A stretch of DNA of 64,000 nt from Pirellulales bacterium (GTDB taxonomy: Bacteria > Planctomycetota > Planctomycetia > Pirellulales > Lacipirellulaceae), in the NCBI GenBank assembly GCA_019636345.1, contig JAHBXQ010000003.1:372001-436000 (forward strand). Reading direction: 5' to 3'. Numbering within the stretch: position 1 is the first letter of the stretch; each line of letters begins with the position of its first letter. Below are positions 24,665 through 34,151 of this stretch, one piece after another. Below the pieces are notes generated by a model. The model saw nothing but the letters and a program-made list of their open reading frames with translations. It was not told where the DNA came from and did no database searches. The position numbers were made by a program, and so were the translations under genes.

Positions 24665-25237
24665 ATGCGTCACCGCAGAAAAGGCCGCAAGCTCGGTCGC
24701 AATCCCAATCACCAGCGCGCCCTGCTGCGCAGCTTGGCCAGCGCCCTGTTCCTCACCGAACGCGATGCCGAGTTCGACGACAACGCCCCCAAGGTGAAGG
24801 GGCGGATCATCACCACGATCCACAAGGCGAAGGAAGTTCGCCCGCTCGTGGAGAAGTGCATCACGATCGCCCGCCGCGGTTTGCTGGCCGAGAAAGCCGC
24901 GCGCGAGTTCGGCACGTCCGCTGAACGCCAGAGCGAGCAGTGGAAGGCGTGGCGCGAGAGCGAGTCCTGGAAGAAGTGGAACCAGGCGATCGCCCCATGC
25001 GTCGCCGCTCGTCGCCGCTGTCTGCAGCTCTTGGGCGACAAGCAGGCCGTGCGCGTCCTGTTCGACGAGGTTGCCGAGCGGTTCCTCGATCGCCCGGGCG
25101 GATACACGCGGATCGTGCGGTTGGCCAAGCCCCGGTTGGGCGACGCCGGCGTGCAAGCCCTGCTGGAGTTCGTCGGCCAGCGCGATCGCGTCGTCGAGCG
25201 GAGCCAGAAGCCGAGCTTCGAGACCGCTGAAGCGTAG
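24665..25237 (+). CDS. rplQ: 50S ribosomal protein L17, enlarged
   Basis: L17 lies at the tunnel exit side of the large subunit. MRHRRKGRKLGRNPNHQRAL and RPGGYTRIVRLAKPRLGDA are unmistakable. At 190 residues it is about 60 longer than E. coli L17. The extra sequence is a short insert near residues 36-50 (DAEFDDNAPKVKG) and a tryptophan-rich charged insert near residues 80-115 (SEQWKAWRESESWKKWNQA). It ends the ribosomal block. Confidence 0.96.
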   Translation: MRHRRKGRKLGRNPNHQRALLRSLASALFLTERDAEFDDNAPKVKGRIITTIHKAKEVRPLVEKCITIARRGLLAEKAAREFGTSAERQSEQWKAWRESESWKKWNQAIAPCVAARRRCLQLLGDKQAVRVLFDEVAERFLDRPGGYTRIVRLAKPRLGDAGVQALLEFVGQRDRVVERSQKPSFETAEA

Positions 25238-25295
25238 GCGTAGGCTTCGCGCCAAGTCTTGCTGCTGACGGATTGTCCGACGCCCAGGAGGAGCT

Positions 25296-25877
25296 ATGGA
25301 GAGCTCGTCGCGCGGGTTCGATTTCACTGCCGCGATGCGCAACCTCTGCGCCGACATGGTCCGCCGGCTTCCCGAGTTGGGGCATGTCGAGATCGAACGC
25401 GTCGCCGTCGGCATCGTGCAAACACGCCGGCCCGTCGCTCACGGCATGTACGCGGCTCTCACCCCGCTGCGGTTCGAGGGGGGCCGGACCGAGAGCGTCG
25501 TTCGCGGCCGCCGCTATCGCGTGCAATCGCTCCGCGACGCCCGGGGGCGGGACTATCTGTACCTGCTCACGTTCTATTTGCCGCGGTTCCAGAACACGAC
25601 GCTCGAGGAGAAGCTCTCGACCGTGCTCCACGAGTTGTGGCACATCGGGCCGAACTTCGACGGCGACCTGCGGCGGCACGAGGGGCGGTGCTTCGCCCAC
25701 GGCCGATCGCGCAAGGACTACGACGCCGAGATGGACCGCCTGGCCCAGCGGTGGCTGGCGGAGGACCCGTCGCCGGCTTTGTATGAGTTTCTCGATCGCA
25801 ACTTCGACGAGTTGCAGGCCGAGTTCGGCTTCGTCGCGGGGGATCGTTGGCCCGCCCCCAAGCTGATCCCCGCGTGA
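25296..25877 (+). CDS. Putative metallopeptidase with HELWH motif
   Basis: The protein is 193 residues. HELWH at residues 112-116 followed by H128 and H135 (RRHEGRCFAHG) is a zinc-metallopeptidase layout like that of the phage-associated putative metallopeptidase family (HEL(W)H plus downstream histidines). There is no signal peptide, so it should act in the cytoplasm. The start follows GGAGGAGC at about 25285. It lies 58 bases after rplQ on the same strand and may read through from the alpha operon. The substrate is unknown. Confidence 0.65.
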   Translation: MESSSRGFDFTAAMRNLCADMVRRLPELGHVEIERVAVGIVQTRRPVAHGMYAALTPLRFEGGRTESVVRGRRYRVQSLRDARGRDYLYLLTFYLPRFQNTTLEEKLSTVLHELWHIGPNFDGDLRRHEGRCFAHGRSRKDYDAEMDRLAQRWLAEDPSPALYEFLDRNFDELQAEFGFVAGDRWPAPKLIPA

Positions 25878-26022
25878 CAGCAGTGCGGGCGCCGGCCGAT
25901 CTTGCCGGCGTTATGCAGACGGCGTACTCTCCCCCTCGCGTCGCGTTGCGGCCCGCTGGCCGGGGGAGTTCCTGGTCGCCGGCGTCCGTTCCTCGCCCTT
26001 CCGCACAAGTTCGAGCGATTCG

Positions 26023-26889
26023 ATGCCGTCCGTGCTTCGCACCGGCTGTTTTGCATGGTTCGTCGCAGCGACGCTGGGGGGGTGCCACAGCGTGGCGCCG
26101 ACGTCGACCGATGCGCTCGACAAGCTGCTGAAGCCGGTTGCGCTGACTCCCGACAAGGTGTTGCTCGAGGTCTACCAAATTCGCGTGTCGCCGGCGCAAC
26201 GCACCGCGGCCGACGCCGCCTGGGCCGCGGCCGACGAGCAAGTCCTCTCCCCCGAACTGCGGACCAAGCTGCTGGCCAACGGATTGCGGGCCGGGGTGGT
26301 CGGCACGGCAATGCCCTCCGAGTTGACGAAGTTGCTGAATCCCGACGGCTCGGCGGCCTCCACGCCGAACTCCGGCGAGCAGCTCATCACGCAAAAATCA
26401 ATCTCGCCGCCGGCCGCGAAGAGGATCGAGCAACTTCGCTCCCATGAGGAGATGACGGTGCTCGTCAACGAGGTGCGCGACTCGCTTAGCCTGCTGATCA
26501 GCGACGACTCGGTCCGCGGGCGGACCTACTCCCAGGTGCAAACGGCTTACGTGGTCAAGGCGGCCGCCGAGCCGGGGCAGCAGGTCGTCGTCCGCGTCAC
26601 TCCCGAATTGCAGTACGGCGAAATCCGCAATCGCTATCAGGGCCGCAGCGACCAGGGGATCTTTATGTACACCCCGTCGCGCGAGCGGGAGTCGTATCCG
26701 CAGTTGGCGATCGAGGCGAAGCTCGCCCCAGGCGAGTCGTTGCTGTTGGGCGGGTTGGCCGATTCCGCGGGCAGTCTTGGCCACGCGCTGCACGGCTCGG
26801 TCGCCAAAGACGAAGCCGTCGGCGAATCGCGGCTGGTTTTGGTCCGCGTCGCCAAGGTGCCCGACAGCGAGATCCTGGCGGAGCGGTGA
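26023..26889 (+). CDS. Putative lipoprotein of unknown function
   Basis: The protein is 288 residues. A hydrophobic N-terminus ending in LGGC (Cys21) looks like a lipobox, so the mature protein is probably membrane-anchored. The C-terminal half ([20 protein letters not shown], then [11 protein letters not shown]) recalls the beta-rich end of secretin proteins, where an LxPExxxG strand and a GExLLxGGL turn occur; the resemblance is weak and there is no secretin pore. It lies between the metallopeptidase and fba on the same strand. No firm function. Confidence 0.6.
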   Translation: MPSVLRTGCFAWFVAATLGGCHSVAPTSTDALDKLLKPVALTPDKVLLEVYQIRVSPAQRTAADAAWAAADEQVLSPELRTKLLANGLRAGVVGTAMPSELTKLLNPDGSAASTPNSGEQLITQKSISPPAAKRIEQLRSHEEMTVLVNEVRDSLSLLISDDSVRGRTYSQVQTAYVVKAAAEPGQQVVVRVTPELQYGEIRNRYQGRSDQGIFMYTPSRERESYPQLAIEAKLAPGESLLLGGLADSAGSLGHALHGSVAKDEAVGESRLVLVRVAKVPDSEILAER

Positions 26890-27035
26890 CCCGCTCCCGG
26901 CGCCGGATCTTGCCTCGTGCGGCGCCCCCTCTTCGTCGGGGGGGGATCCTGGTAAAATTGGCAGCCGTTGCCCGGACGGAGCCGATTTCCCCAGCCTCTT
27001 GCCTCCCCCCGCCACTCCCTCGAAGGAGCCCCGCC

Positions 27036-28079
27036 ATGCCTCTGGTGCCCATGCGTTTGCTGTTGGATCACGCCGCCGAGAACGACTACGGCCTCGCCGC
27101 GTTCAATGTGAACAACATGGAGCAAATCCAGTCGATCATGGAGGCGGCCAAGGAGACTGATTCGCCGGTCATCGTCCAGGCCAGCCGGGGAGCCCGCAGT
27201 TACTCGCAGGACAACTACCTGCGGCACCTGATGCTGGCCGCCGCCGAGCTGTACCCCAGCATCCCCATGGCGATGCACCAAGACCACGGCAACAGCCCCG
27301 AGACCTGCAAGAGCGCCATCGAGAACGGCTTCACCAGCGTCATGATGGACGGCTCGCTCGAAGCGGACGGCAAGACCCCCGCCAGCTACGATTACAACGT
27401 CAAGGTCACCAAGGACGTCGTCCAACTCGCCCACGCCCAAGGGGTGTCGGTCGAAGGGGAACTCGGCTGCCTGGGTTCGCTGGTGAGCGGCGAGGGCGAG
27501 CAGGAAGACGGCCACGGCGCCACGGGGGTGTTGTCTCACGACCAGTTGCTCACCGATCCCGAAGAAGCCGAACGATTCGTCGCCGAGACCGGCGTCGACG
27601 CCCTGGCCGTGGCGATCGGCACCAGTCACGGCGCGTACAAGTTCAGCAGCAAGCCCACAGGCGACGTGCTGGCCATGGACCGCATCATCGAAATTCACAG
27701 GCGGCTTCCCAATTGCCACCTCGTCATGCATGGCTCCAGCAGCGTGCCGCAAGAGTTGCAGGACGTCATCAACAAGTACGGCGGCAAACTGAACCCCACG
27801 TTCGGCGTGCCGGTCGAGGAGATCCAGCGGGGGATCAAGCACGGGGTGCGCAAGGTGAACGTCGACACCGACAATCGTCTGGCGATCACCGGCGCCATTC
27901 GCAAGGTGTTCGCCGAGAGCCCCGAGAAATTCGACCCCCGCGACTATCTCAAACCCGCCCGCGAGGCGATGAAGCAGGTGTGCGTCGCCCGGATGACTGC
28001 CTTCGGCCAGGCCGGCAATGCCGGCAAGATCAAGCCGGTCTCGATCGAGAAGTTCGCCAGCTATTACGGCAAGGCGTAA
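27036..28079 (+). CDS. fba: Fructose-bisphosphate aldolase, class II
   Basis: It cleaves fructose 1,6-bisphosphate to DHAP and glyceraldehyde 3-phosphate in glycolysis and makes it in gluconeogenesis. The protein is 347 residues from ATG 27036, with GAAGGA at 27022-27027. Zinc-ligand region [20 protein letters not shown], the potassium and substrate loop [24 protein letters not shown] and [13 protein letters not shown] are all typical of the class IIB, long-form group. Upstream codons in the same frame are not family-like. Confidence 0.96.
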   Translation: MPLVPMRLLLDHAAENDYGLAAFNVNNMEQIQSIMEAAKETDSPVIVQASRGARSYSQDNYLRHLMLAAAELYPSIPMAMHQDHGNSPETCKSAIENGFTSVMMDGSLEADGKTPASYDYNVKVTKDVVQLAHAQGVSVEGELGCLGSLVSGEGEQEDGHGATGVLSHDQLLTDPEEAERFVAETGVDALAVAIGTSHGAYKFSSKPTGDVLAMDRIIEIHRRLPNCHLVMHGSSSVPQELQDVINKYGGKLNPTFGVPVEEIQRGIKHGVRKVNVDTDNRLAITGAIRKVFAESPEKFDPRDYLKPAREAMKQVCVARMTAFGQAGNAGKIKPVSIEKFASYYGKA

Positions 28080-28170
28080 CGCCGCGGGCAGGCTTCCAGG
28101 CTTCCCACGACCCGATTCGCCGCCAGGGACGTCGAGTGCGCCAAGCAGACGCCGAGCCGCAGGCTCTGCT

Positions 28171-28200
28171 CTTGGCGAACTTGGCGGCCTTGGCGGTTTT
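28171..28200. repeat. Dispersed CTTGGCG repeat, copy 1, in fba-DUF3891 spacer
   Basis: CTTGGCGAACTTGGCGGCCT continues as TGGCGGTTTT. The same CTTGGCG...CTTGGCGGTT word recurs near 46211 and, inverted, near 47753. The 332-base spacer 28080-28411 holds this repeat and a promoter-like pair; I see no gene in it. Confidence 0.6.
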
Positions 28201-28249
28201 CTATTCCCCCCCTTTTTTGTCGGTGAATCTGCACGAGGCTCGTCCAAGT

Positions 28250-28278
28250 TTGGCCCCATCACGGTGTGCGGATAGAAT
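28250..28278 (+). promoter_or_regulatory. Possible promoter of the DUF3891 gene
   Basis: TTGGCC (28250-28255) and TAGAAT (28273-28278) are 17 bases apart. The -10 element is good and the -35 element is partial. It lies about 130 bases before the GTG start at 28412. Confidence 0.4.
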
Positions 28279-28411
28279 CACGCCATGCGCGCTGCAGAAT
28301 CCTTGGCGACGATTCAGGATGAAGCGCACCTGATCGCCGAGCGCCAGTTGCTGTCCGGCGGCGACGTCGTGCCGGGATTCGAGTTCCTATCCCCGATCTC
28401 ATTGCTGCACC

Positions 28412-29275
28412 GTGATCCGCCGCGAGACGACGCTTGCCGACGGTCGGCCGGGGTGGCTGCTCATCTCGCAGATCGAGCATGCGCGGATCAGCGCCGAGTT
28501 GGCCGCTGCGTGCGTGCCTGATGCGCTGCTTCCCGCTCGCGATGGCGGCAACGGCGCTTCGCCTCGCGCTGCGCCGCTTCAAAAGTCGCACGACGCCGAT
28601 CTTGTCGCCGTCCGCGCCGAGGTTCTCGCCGCCATCGCCGCCCACGACGACGGCTGGCGGCAATGGGAATCCTCCCCCGGCCTCGACGCCGACGGCCGCC
28701 CGCGATCGTTCACCGAGTTGCCGCTGGTGGAGGCCCTGCGGATCTGGTCCGCCTCGATCGCCGCGGCCGCGACGATCGGCCCGCTCGCGGCCTGGATGAT
28801 CGCAGGGCATTTTCGTCGGCTGCTTGATCACAGCGAGTCGCTAGGGCGCGAACCGCTGGCCGACCTGTGGCGGGCGACCCACGATCGGCCGCGCGAGTTG
28901 CGTCTCGACGAGTGGCAATTCGCCGACCCGCTCGTTCGCACGCGCGCCCTGGCCGACGCGGCCCTCGCGGCGCTCCGTACGTTCGACGCGGCCAGCCTGT
29001 GGTTCTGCTGCGGCTGCGGCGGGTTTGACGGGGCTCGGCAGGACGAGGAGGCGATCTCCTGCAGCCCGCTGAAACTCGAGCTCGTCGGCGGGGCGACGAC
29101 GACGCTCCGATCCGCGCCCGGCGGCGCAACCGCCGACCCGTGGCCGTTCACGCCGCCGGAGTTGACGCTGATCGCGCCGGCCCTGTTGGTCCCGGCGCGG
29201 CGGCATGGAAGTGCGTCGGAGCTGCTCGCCGCCGCGGCGCCGTGCGAGTTGCGCTGGACTCTTCGCTCCAGGTAA
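28412..29275 (+). CDS. DUF3891-like protein
   Basis: The protein is 287 residues starting with GTG. The pattern WLLISQIEHARISAELAA near residue 15 and the HDDGW motif at residues 78-82, followed by WESSPGLDADGRP, match what I know of the DUF3891 family, whose function is undescribed. CCGCGG near residue 195 is a cysteine-rich turn. The conserved histidine and aspartates could bind metal as in HD-type folds, but that is inference. It converges with the MnmE-like gene; a hairpin lies between them. Confidence 0.6.
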   Translation: MIRRETTLADGRPGWLLISQIEHARISAELAAACVPDALLPARDGGNGASPRAAPLQKSHDADLVAVRAEVLAAIAAHDDGWRQWESSPGLDADGRPRSFTELPLVEALRIWSASIAAAATIGPLAAWMIAGHFRRLLDHSESLGREPLADLWRATHDRPRELRLDEWQFADPLVRTRALADAALAALRTFDAASLWFCCGCGGFDGARQDEEAISCSPLKLELVGGATTTLRSAPGGATADPWPFTPPELTLIAPALLVPARRHGSASELLAAAAPCELRWTLRSR

Positions 29276-29298
29276 GCCGCGCTGCACGTGGGCCGTTC

Positions 29299-29328
29299 TC
29301 TCCGAGAATTGCCGTCCGCTCTCGGAGA
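29299..29328. terminator. Hairpin between convergent genes
   Basis: TCTCCGAGA (29299-29307) and TCTCGGAGA (29320-29328) flank a 12-base loop in the 60 bases between the DUF3891-like gene and the MnmE-like gene. It could end transcription from both sides although T-runs are lacking. The word TTCTCTCCGAGAAT at its left edge recurs near 57086, so it may be a dispersed repeat instead. Confidence 0.45.
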
Positions 29329-29335
29329 AAGCGGA

Positions 29336-30556
29336 CTACGAGGCCGGCGGCGCCGTCGAGATCCGTCGCAGACCGGCGCGACAGGCGGCCATGTCTCCCG
29401 CGGCGAGCGCCTCGCGGGCGGCCGCCAGCGCCGTCTCTTGCTCGGGCGTGAACGGCACGGCCGCGCCGGGGGGGGGAGGCGACGGAACAAGCTTCGTCCC
29501 GATCGCCGCGATCAGCGCGGGGAGTCCCGCGCCGGTGGAAGCGCTCACGGCGATCGCCGATCGCGATCTCTCGACCGCCGTGCGTTCCGGCAAACCCAAC
29601 CGATCGATCTTGTTGAGCACCGTGATCGTCGGCGTTTTCCCCAGATCGCTGCCGATCTCGCCCAGCAGTTCGGCGCGCTGGGAGGCGGCGGTCGAATCAA
29701 GTTCGCCGAGCGAGTCGGCGGCCAACTCGCTCGCGTCAAGCACCCACAGCGCAAGGTCTGCCGCGGCTAGTCGCCCCCGGGCAAGCTCGACTCCCGCGGC
29801 CTCGAGCGGATCGCTCGCCTCGCGCAGCCCCGCGGCGTCGGCCAGTTCGATCGGCCAGCCGTCGAGCGCGGTCGCGGCGGCGACCACGTCGCGGGTCGTT
29901 CCCGGCTGGTCGTACACGATCGCCCGGTCGTAGCCGACGAGCGCGTTCAGCAGCGTACTCTTCCCCACGTTCGGTCGCCCGGCGATCGCCACGCGCCACG
30001 GGGTCGTCAGGTGCAGCCCCAGCGGCGCCCGCGCGAGCAGATCGTCAAGGAGCGTCGCGGCATCAGCTCGATCGTCAGTCGCCAGCGCATCGGCGATCGC
30101 GTCCAACTCGCAGCGCAGGGCCCCTTGCCGCTGGTCGAGCAAGATTCTCGCCGTGCGCAGAGTCGGCGCCGCGGCGAGCGCGATCTCCGCCGCCGCCTCG
30201 ATCGAACCCGCGCTGTTCGCGAGCCAGTCCTGCCATGGAAGAATCTCGCAGCCGGCCTGCGCAAACGCCGCCAGAATCCGTTCGACCGCCGCGACGCCGC
30301 CGTGGCAGTGCACCTCGACGGCCTCGTCGCCGGGGCGCGTCACGACGACGTCCTCCGCGCTGGCCTCGTCGTCGCGCCACGCTCCCAGGGCGATCCGCAT
30401 CAGCGGTTGATCGCGAATGGCACGCCTGCTGGCGGCTTGAAATGCGCGATCCACGGCGTCCAACGCCGCGGGGCCGCGTGCAGCGACCACCGCAATCGCC
30501 CCGCGCCCGGGAGGAGTCAGCACGCTCGCCGCATTGCGAGGCGACGCGGGTTTCAT
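29336..30556 (-). CDS. MnmE-like GTPase lacking the catalytic C-terminal cysteine
   Basis: The protein is 406 residues from the ATG at 30556; codons further upstream lie inside coaX. The N-terminal LTPPGRGAIAVV and VEVHCHGG resemble the folate-binding domain of MnmE, which modifies wobble uridine in tRNA. The inserted G domain has G1 GRPNVGKS (193-200), DQPGTTRD (216-223), DAAG (240-243), NKID (315-318) and a G5-like SAS. The protein ends at CRAGLRRISTAPPAS, before the place where MnmE has FCIGK. It therefore probably does not do MnmE chemistry. It overlaps coaX by four bases and is the last gene of obgE-coaX-this. Confidence 0.8.
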   Translation of the reverse strand: MKPASPRNAASVLTPPGRGAIAVVAARGPAALDAVDRAFQAASRRAIRDQPLMRIALGAWRDDEASAEDVVVTRPGDEAVEVHCHGGVAAVERILAAFAQAGCEILPWQDWLANSAGSIEAAAEIALAAAPTLRTARILLDQRQGALRCELDAIADALATDDRADAATLLDDLLARAPLGLHLTTPWRVAIAGRPNVGKSTLLNALVGYDRAIVYDQPGTTRDVVAAATALDGWPIELADAAGLREASDPLEAAGVELARGRLAAADLALWVLDASELAADSLGELDSTAASQRAELLGEIGSDLGKTPTITVLNKIDRLGLPERTAVERSRSAIAVSASTGAGLPALIAAIGTKLVPSPPPPGAAVPFTPEQETALAAAREALAAGDMAACRAGLRRISTAPPAS

Positions 30557-31440
30557 AAGGCGTGCCGCTCGTCGAGTTCTTCCGCTGCGGCGTTCAGCCC
30601 CGCGAGCGTCAGGTGCGGCACGTGGCGCACGGGAAGGGCGCCGGCGTTCATCTCGGCGACGAACGCCGCAGCGGCCCCGCCGGTTATGAGCGCCTGAGCG
30701 ACGTCGGCGCGGGTTGCGGCAAGGCGGCGGACGAGCTCCATCGCTGCGCCGATCGCGCCCCAATACAGCCCCGCGGCGATCGCCTCCTCGGTCGATTTGC
30801 CCAGCGGCGCGGGAGGCGAATCCCACACGGTCGTCGACAAGTCAGGCAGCGCCGCAGTCCCGGCGTGCAGCGCCGCAGCCGCCACAGCCGGGCCCGGCAA
30901 AATCGCCCCGCCGAGGAACGTCCCGTCGACGCCGACCAAATCGACCGTGGTCGCCGTCCCCATGTCGACGACGATCGCGGCGCCCTGCGGCACAAGCCGA
31001 TGCGCGGCGACCGCATTCAGCAACCGATCGATGCCGACGCGCTCGGGCCGCTCGACTTCGATCGCCAGCGGCAGGTCGGTCCCGGCAACGCGGCGCACCA
31101 CATTGCCGGCTCGCGCCAAAGCGCCGGCCAGGGCATCGGCCGCGGCGGGATGGACCGAAGCGATCAGCCCGCGCCACAGCGGCGCTTCGATCTGCTCGTC
31201 GCACCAGCGGTGGATCTCGCTCAGCCACTCGGTCGTCGGCCGATCGCGATGCCGCACGGCGAAGGTGGCCGCCGGGGTCGCCAGCGCCGGCGGGGCGATC
31301 TCCAGGCACGCCGCCGCGGCCGGCTTGCCGCCGGGACAGTTTTGCGCGACCGGAAACCACCCGAGCTTCACGCGGCAGTTTCCCACGTCGATGGCCAGTA
31401 CGCCGCGGGCGTCGGTCGCGTTGTTCGCGGAGTGCGTCAT
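30553..31440 (-). CDS. coaX: Type III pantothenate kinase
   Basis: It phosphorylates pantothenate, the first step to coenzyme A. The protein is 295 residues. The ASKHA-fold motifs are visible: [15 protein letters not shown] at residues 15-29, [18 protein letters not shown], and [20 protein letters not shown] with GGAILPG. A stretch of about 70 residues between motifs is rich in alanine and proline. It overlaps obgE upstream and the MnmE-like gene downstream by four bases each, so the three are translationally coupled. Confidence 0.9.
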   Translation of the reverse strand: MTHSANNATDARGVLAIDVGNCRVKLGWFPVAQNCPGGKPAAAACLEIAPPALATPAATFAVRHRDRPTTEWLSEIHRWCDEQIEAPLWRGLIASVHPAAADALAGALARAGNVVRRVAGTDLPLAIEVERPERVGIDRLLNAVAAHRLVPQGAAIVVDMGTATTVDLVGVDGTFLGGAILPGPAVAAAALHAGTAALPDLSTTVWDSPPAPLGKSTEEAIAAGLYWGAIGAAMELVRRLAATRADVAQALITGGAAAAFVAEMNAGALPVRHVPHLTLAGLNAAAEELDERHAL

Positions 31441-32438
31441 GCGTTCTGCCGAGCGGCATCAAGCATCTGATAAGTGCGGCGGGTCAGATCGTTGAGCCCT
31501 GCGCCGGTCACGGACGAGAAGAGAATCACTTCCCGCCCGGTCGCGGCGGCCAAGGCCTCGCGCACCGCGGGGGCGTCGGGGAGCTCCGCCTTGCTCACGG
31601 CGATCAACTCGGGCCGGTCGGCCAAGTCGACGTCGTACTGGGCGAGTTCGGCTCGGATCGCCTGATAGTTTTCTACGGGGTCGCTGCCGTCCATCGGAGT
31701 CGGCTCGACCAAGTGCACCAGCACGCGACACCGTTCGACATGCCGTAGGAACTCGTGCCCCAACCCGGCCCCCTCGTGGGCGCCTTCGATGAGCCCCGGG
31801 ATATCGGCCATCACCAGCGTGCGATCCATGTCGATCTGCACGATTCCCAGGTTGGGGATCTTGGTGGTGAACGGGTAGTCGGCGATCTCGGGGCGAGCCC
31901 GCGACACTCGCGACAGCAGCGTGCTCTTGCCCGCGTTCGGTTTGCCCAAGAGGCCCACGTCGGCGATCACCTTCAGCTCGAAGGTCAGCCGGCGGCGTTC
32001 TCCGTCGGTCCCGGGGGTCGATTGCCGCGGCGCCTGGTTTGTGGCGCTTTTGAAGCGGGCGTTCCCTTTGCCCCCTTTGCCTCCTTGGGCGGCGCAGACC
32101 CGTTCGCCGGGCGCATTGAGATCCTTGAGGACGAAGTCGCCGTCGGCGTCGATGATCACGGTGCCTGGGGGGACGCGAATGATCACGTCGTCGGCGTTGG
32201 CGCCATGCCGGCCTGAGCCGCTGCCGGCCGTTCCCGAGCGGGAGCGCCAGTGTTTGCGGTGGACCAGCTCGGCGAGCGTGTCGACCCCCGGCTCGGCGAC
32301 GACGATGATGCTCCCTCCGTTGCCGCCGTCGCCGCCGTCGGGTCCGCCGCGGGGGACGTACTTCTCGCGTCGAAAGCTGACGCACCCGTCCCCGCCGCGA
32401 CCGGCCTCGACTTCAATAGTGACGCGATCGACGAACAT
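31437..32438 (-). CDS. obgE: GTPase Obg (CgtA)
   Basis: Obg is a ribosome-associated GTPase for large-subunit assembly and stress signalling. The protein is 333 residues. The glycine-rich Obg fold occupies residues 1-158 ([46 protein letters not shown]). The G domain has GKPNAGKS at 165-172 and [16 protein letters not shown]. There is no long C-terminal extension. rpmA lies upstream on the same strand but a hairpin separates them; rplU, the frequent third partner, is not here. Confidence 0.97.
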   Translation of the reverse strand: MFVDRVTIEVEAGRGGDGCVSFRREKYVPRGGPDGGDGGNGGSIIVVAEPGVDTLAELVHRKHWRSRSGTAGSGSGRHGANADDVIIRVPPGTVIIDADGDFVLKDLNAPGERVCAAQGGKGGKGNARFKSATNQAPRQSTPGTDGERRRLTFELKVIADVGLLGKPNAGKSTLLSRVSRARPEIADYPFTTKIPNLGIVQIDMDRTLVMADIPGLIEGAHEGAGLGHEFLRHVERCRVLVHLVEPTPMDGSDPVENYQAIRAELAQYDVDLADRPELIAVSKAELPDAPAVREALAAATGREVILFSSVTGAGLNDLTRRTYQMLDAARQNA

Positions 32439-32546
32439 GGCGCGAGGCGGGGAGGGGGGAGAGTGCGGAGGTCAGGGGCCAAGATCGAGAACTACGCGGG
32501 TCACGCGACAAACGCTTGCGGCTTAGCTCCGCGCAATCGCCCGCAC

Positions 32547-32585
32547 CAGAAACAAAACAGGGATGCACCTCGCGGCGCATCCCTG
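32547..32585 (-). terminator. Terminator after rpmA
   Basis: Read on the minus strand, CAGGGATGC and its complement (32558-32566 with 32577-32585) form a 9-bp stem with a 10-base loop, followed by TTTTGTTT. It lies about 37 bases after the rpmA stop, so obgE probably depends on read-through or its own promoter. Confidence 0.75.
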
Positions 32586-32621
32586 GCGGTGGATCGTGTC
32601 GATCGAAGCGACGCAAACGCG

Positions 32622-32879
32622 TCAGTTCGCCGCCGCTGCGGCGACGACGTTCACGCGACGACCTTCCTGGTCGAACATCACCTTGCCCTCGACAAGCGCA
32701 AACAACGTGTAGTCCTTCCCCTGACCGACGCCGCGACCGGCGCGGAACTTGTTCCCGAGCTGCCGGACGAGGATGCTGCCGGGGGTGACCGCTTGGCCGC
32801 CGAACCGCTTGACCCCGCGGCGCTGACCGTTGGAGTCGCGCCCGTTGCGGCTGGAGCCTTGACCTTTTTTGTGTGCCAT
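32622..32879 (-). CDS. rpmA: 50S ribosomal protein L27
   Basis: L27 has an N-terminal tail that reaches the peptidyl transferase centre. The protein is 85 residues, standard length. [20 protein letters not shown] is the family start, without the cleavable extension seen in Firmicutes, followed by [20 protein letters not shown]. The terminal Val/Ala-rich tail is a local variation. Next gene is obgE. Confidence 0.97.
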   Translation of the reverse strand: MAHKKGQGSSRNGRDSNGQRRGVKRFGGQAVTPGSILVRQLGNKFRAGRGVGQGKDYTLFALVEGKVMFDQEGRRVNVVAAAAAN

Positions 32880-33013
32880 GACCGGGAGTCCTGAGACGTG
32901 AGAGCTGATTCGTGAGGGAGCAAGTGCGACCGCAAACGCTTGGGCTCGCGTCCTGACTGCTCAGGAATCAACCCCCGCGCCTTACGGCGTCCCGCTCAAC
33001 CGAGTCCCGAATT

Positions 33014-34039
33014 TTACCGGTAAACCCAGCGATAGGCAACGCCTTCGCCGACGCCGTAGAGGGCGCCCTGTTGCGGGGGGACGCCGAAGCGGATTTCCCG
33101 CTCGTTTTCCCCGAACTCGTCCCCGGGGCGCCAGAAATTCAGCTGCAGCGTCTTACGGGTGAACGTGCGACCAGTCCCCGGGGGATCCCCCGCCTTGAAG
33201 GCCCCGGCGGGGTCCTTCCAGTCGTAGCCGTTCGACAGGCCCCCGACGAAGATGCTGAAGAAGTCGATCTCCGGATCAACGTCGACCCAGGTCGCCACCC
33301 CCCACGCGCCCTGCTGTTGCCGGCCGGTCTCGATCGGCAGCTCCAGTTGCGCGATCTCGGCGCTGTTGAGCAGCTTGCCTCCACGCATTTCGCGGCGGGC
33401 GATCGCCGGGATCGCCGCAGGGACGACCCGGTCGAGGTAGGCCTTGCGGACCCGCTCGCCCGTCTTGGTTCGGTCTTGGCTCACAAGTACGAACTCGGGG
33501 AGGAACCGCACGGGATCGCTCCCTTCGGCGCTCGTCTGGAATTCCCCCTGGGAGTTGACCGATCCGGCCAGCCCCGTTCCCGTGTTGCGGATTCGATAGA
33601 CAAGGTACCACACCAACTGCTTGCTTATCTGGCCGTCGGGTTGCGGGACATCGACCTCGATCATTCGCAGCGGCTTCATCGCCAACTCCAGGCACCACGC
33701 GTTCTGCGTGAACGGCGCGTCCTTGGCCATTTCGTAGAGCGTCCGAGTGACGGTCGTGCTGAACGGATCCCACTCGAGCGACTTGTCGGCCCGCAGTTCG
33801 ACCACGTCGTGACGCTGGATGGCGTCGCCGCGATCGACGTCGGGGGGGATCACCGTCAAAACGCCGGGGGCGAAGTCGATCGAACCGGCCTCCAGGTCCG
33901 CGACGCTCGTCGGCGCCGCGTCGGAAGTCGGCAGGCTTTGCGCTGCCACGAACGGCTGAGCCCCGACGGGCCACGCGCACAACCACCCGGCGGCCGTCAA
34001 CGACAGCCGGACTATCAGGACTCGGGCGCCACGGGGCAT
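33014..34039 (-). CDS. Exported protein of unknown function
   Basis: The protein is 341 residues from the ATG at 34039, beginning MPRGARVLIVRLSLTAAGWL; the next residues CAWPVGAQP complete a plausible signal peptide. The mature part is beta-rich with conserved-looking blocks such as FTQNAWCLELAMKPLRMIEV, QLVWYLVYRIRN and DVDPEIDFFSIFVGGLSNGY. I recognise no domain with a known function; planctomycete genomes carry similar exported proteins with long aromatic-rich blocks, as far as I recall. A promoter-like pair lies 84 bases upstream. Confidence 0.65.
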   Translation of the reverse strand: MPRGARVLIVRLSLTAAGWLCAWPVGAQPFVAAQSLPTSDAAPTSVADLEAGSIDFAPGVLTVIPPDVDRGDAIQRHDVVELRADKSLEWDPFSTTVTRTLYEMAKDAPFTQNAWCLELAMKPLRMIEVDVPQPDGQISKQLVWYLVYRIRNTGTGLAGSVNSQGEFQTSAEGSDPVRFLPEFVLVSQDRTKTGERVRKAYLDRVVPAAIPAIARREMRGGKLLNSAEIAQLELPIETGRQQQGAWGVATWVDVDPEIDFFSIFVGGLSNGYDWKDPAGAFKAGDPPGTGRTFTRKTLQLNFWRPGDEFGENEREIRFGVPPQQGALYGVGEGVAYRWVYR

Positions 34040-34122
34040 GAAAGGCTCGCTGCTGTTCCGGCAAAGGGGCACAAGAGACGCCCCCTCAAGAGCAGGGGCG
34101 AGTACGGGCGGGAAGTTCCTTC

Positions 34123-34151
34123 AGTATAAATGCCCCCCCGGCCTGCAGCAA
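34123..34151 (-). promoter_or_regulatory. Possible promoter of the exported protein gene
   Basis: On the minus strand TTGCTG (34146-34151) and TATACT (34123-34128) are 17 bases apart. The -10 element matches five of six consensus positions. It lies 84 bases before the ATG at 34039. Confidence 0.45.

Noticed and set aside
29336-30826. Longer form of the MnmE-like protein starting at 30826
   Set aside because: The extra 90 residues are Arg-rich, overlap coaX in another frame and do not match MnmE. ATG at 30556 gives the usual 4-base overlap.
33071-34129. A 352-codon plus-strand frame opposite the exported protein gene
   Set aside because: The minus-strand frame has a signal peptide, a promoter-like pair and aromatic conserved blocks, whereas the plus-strand product has none.
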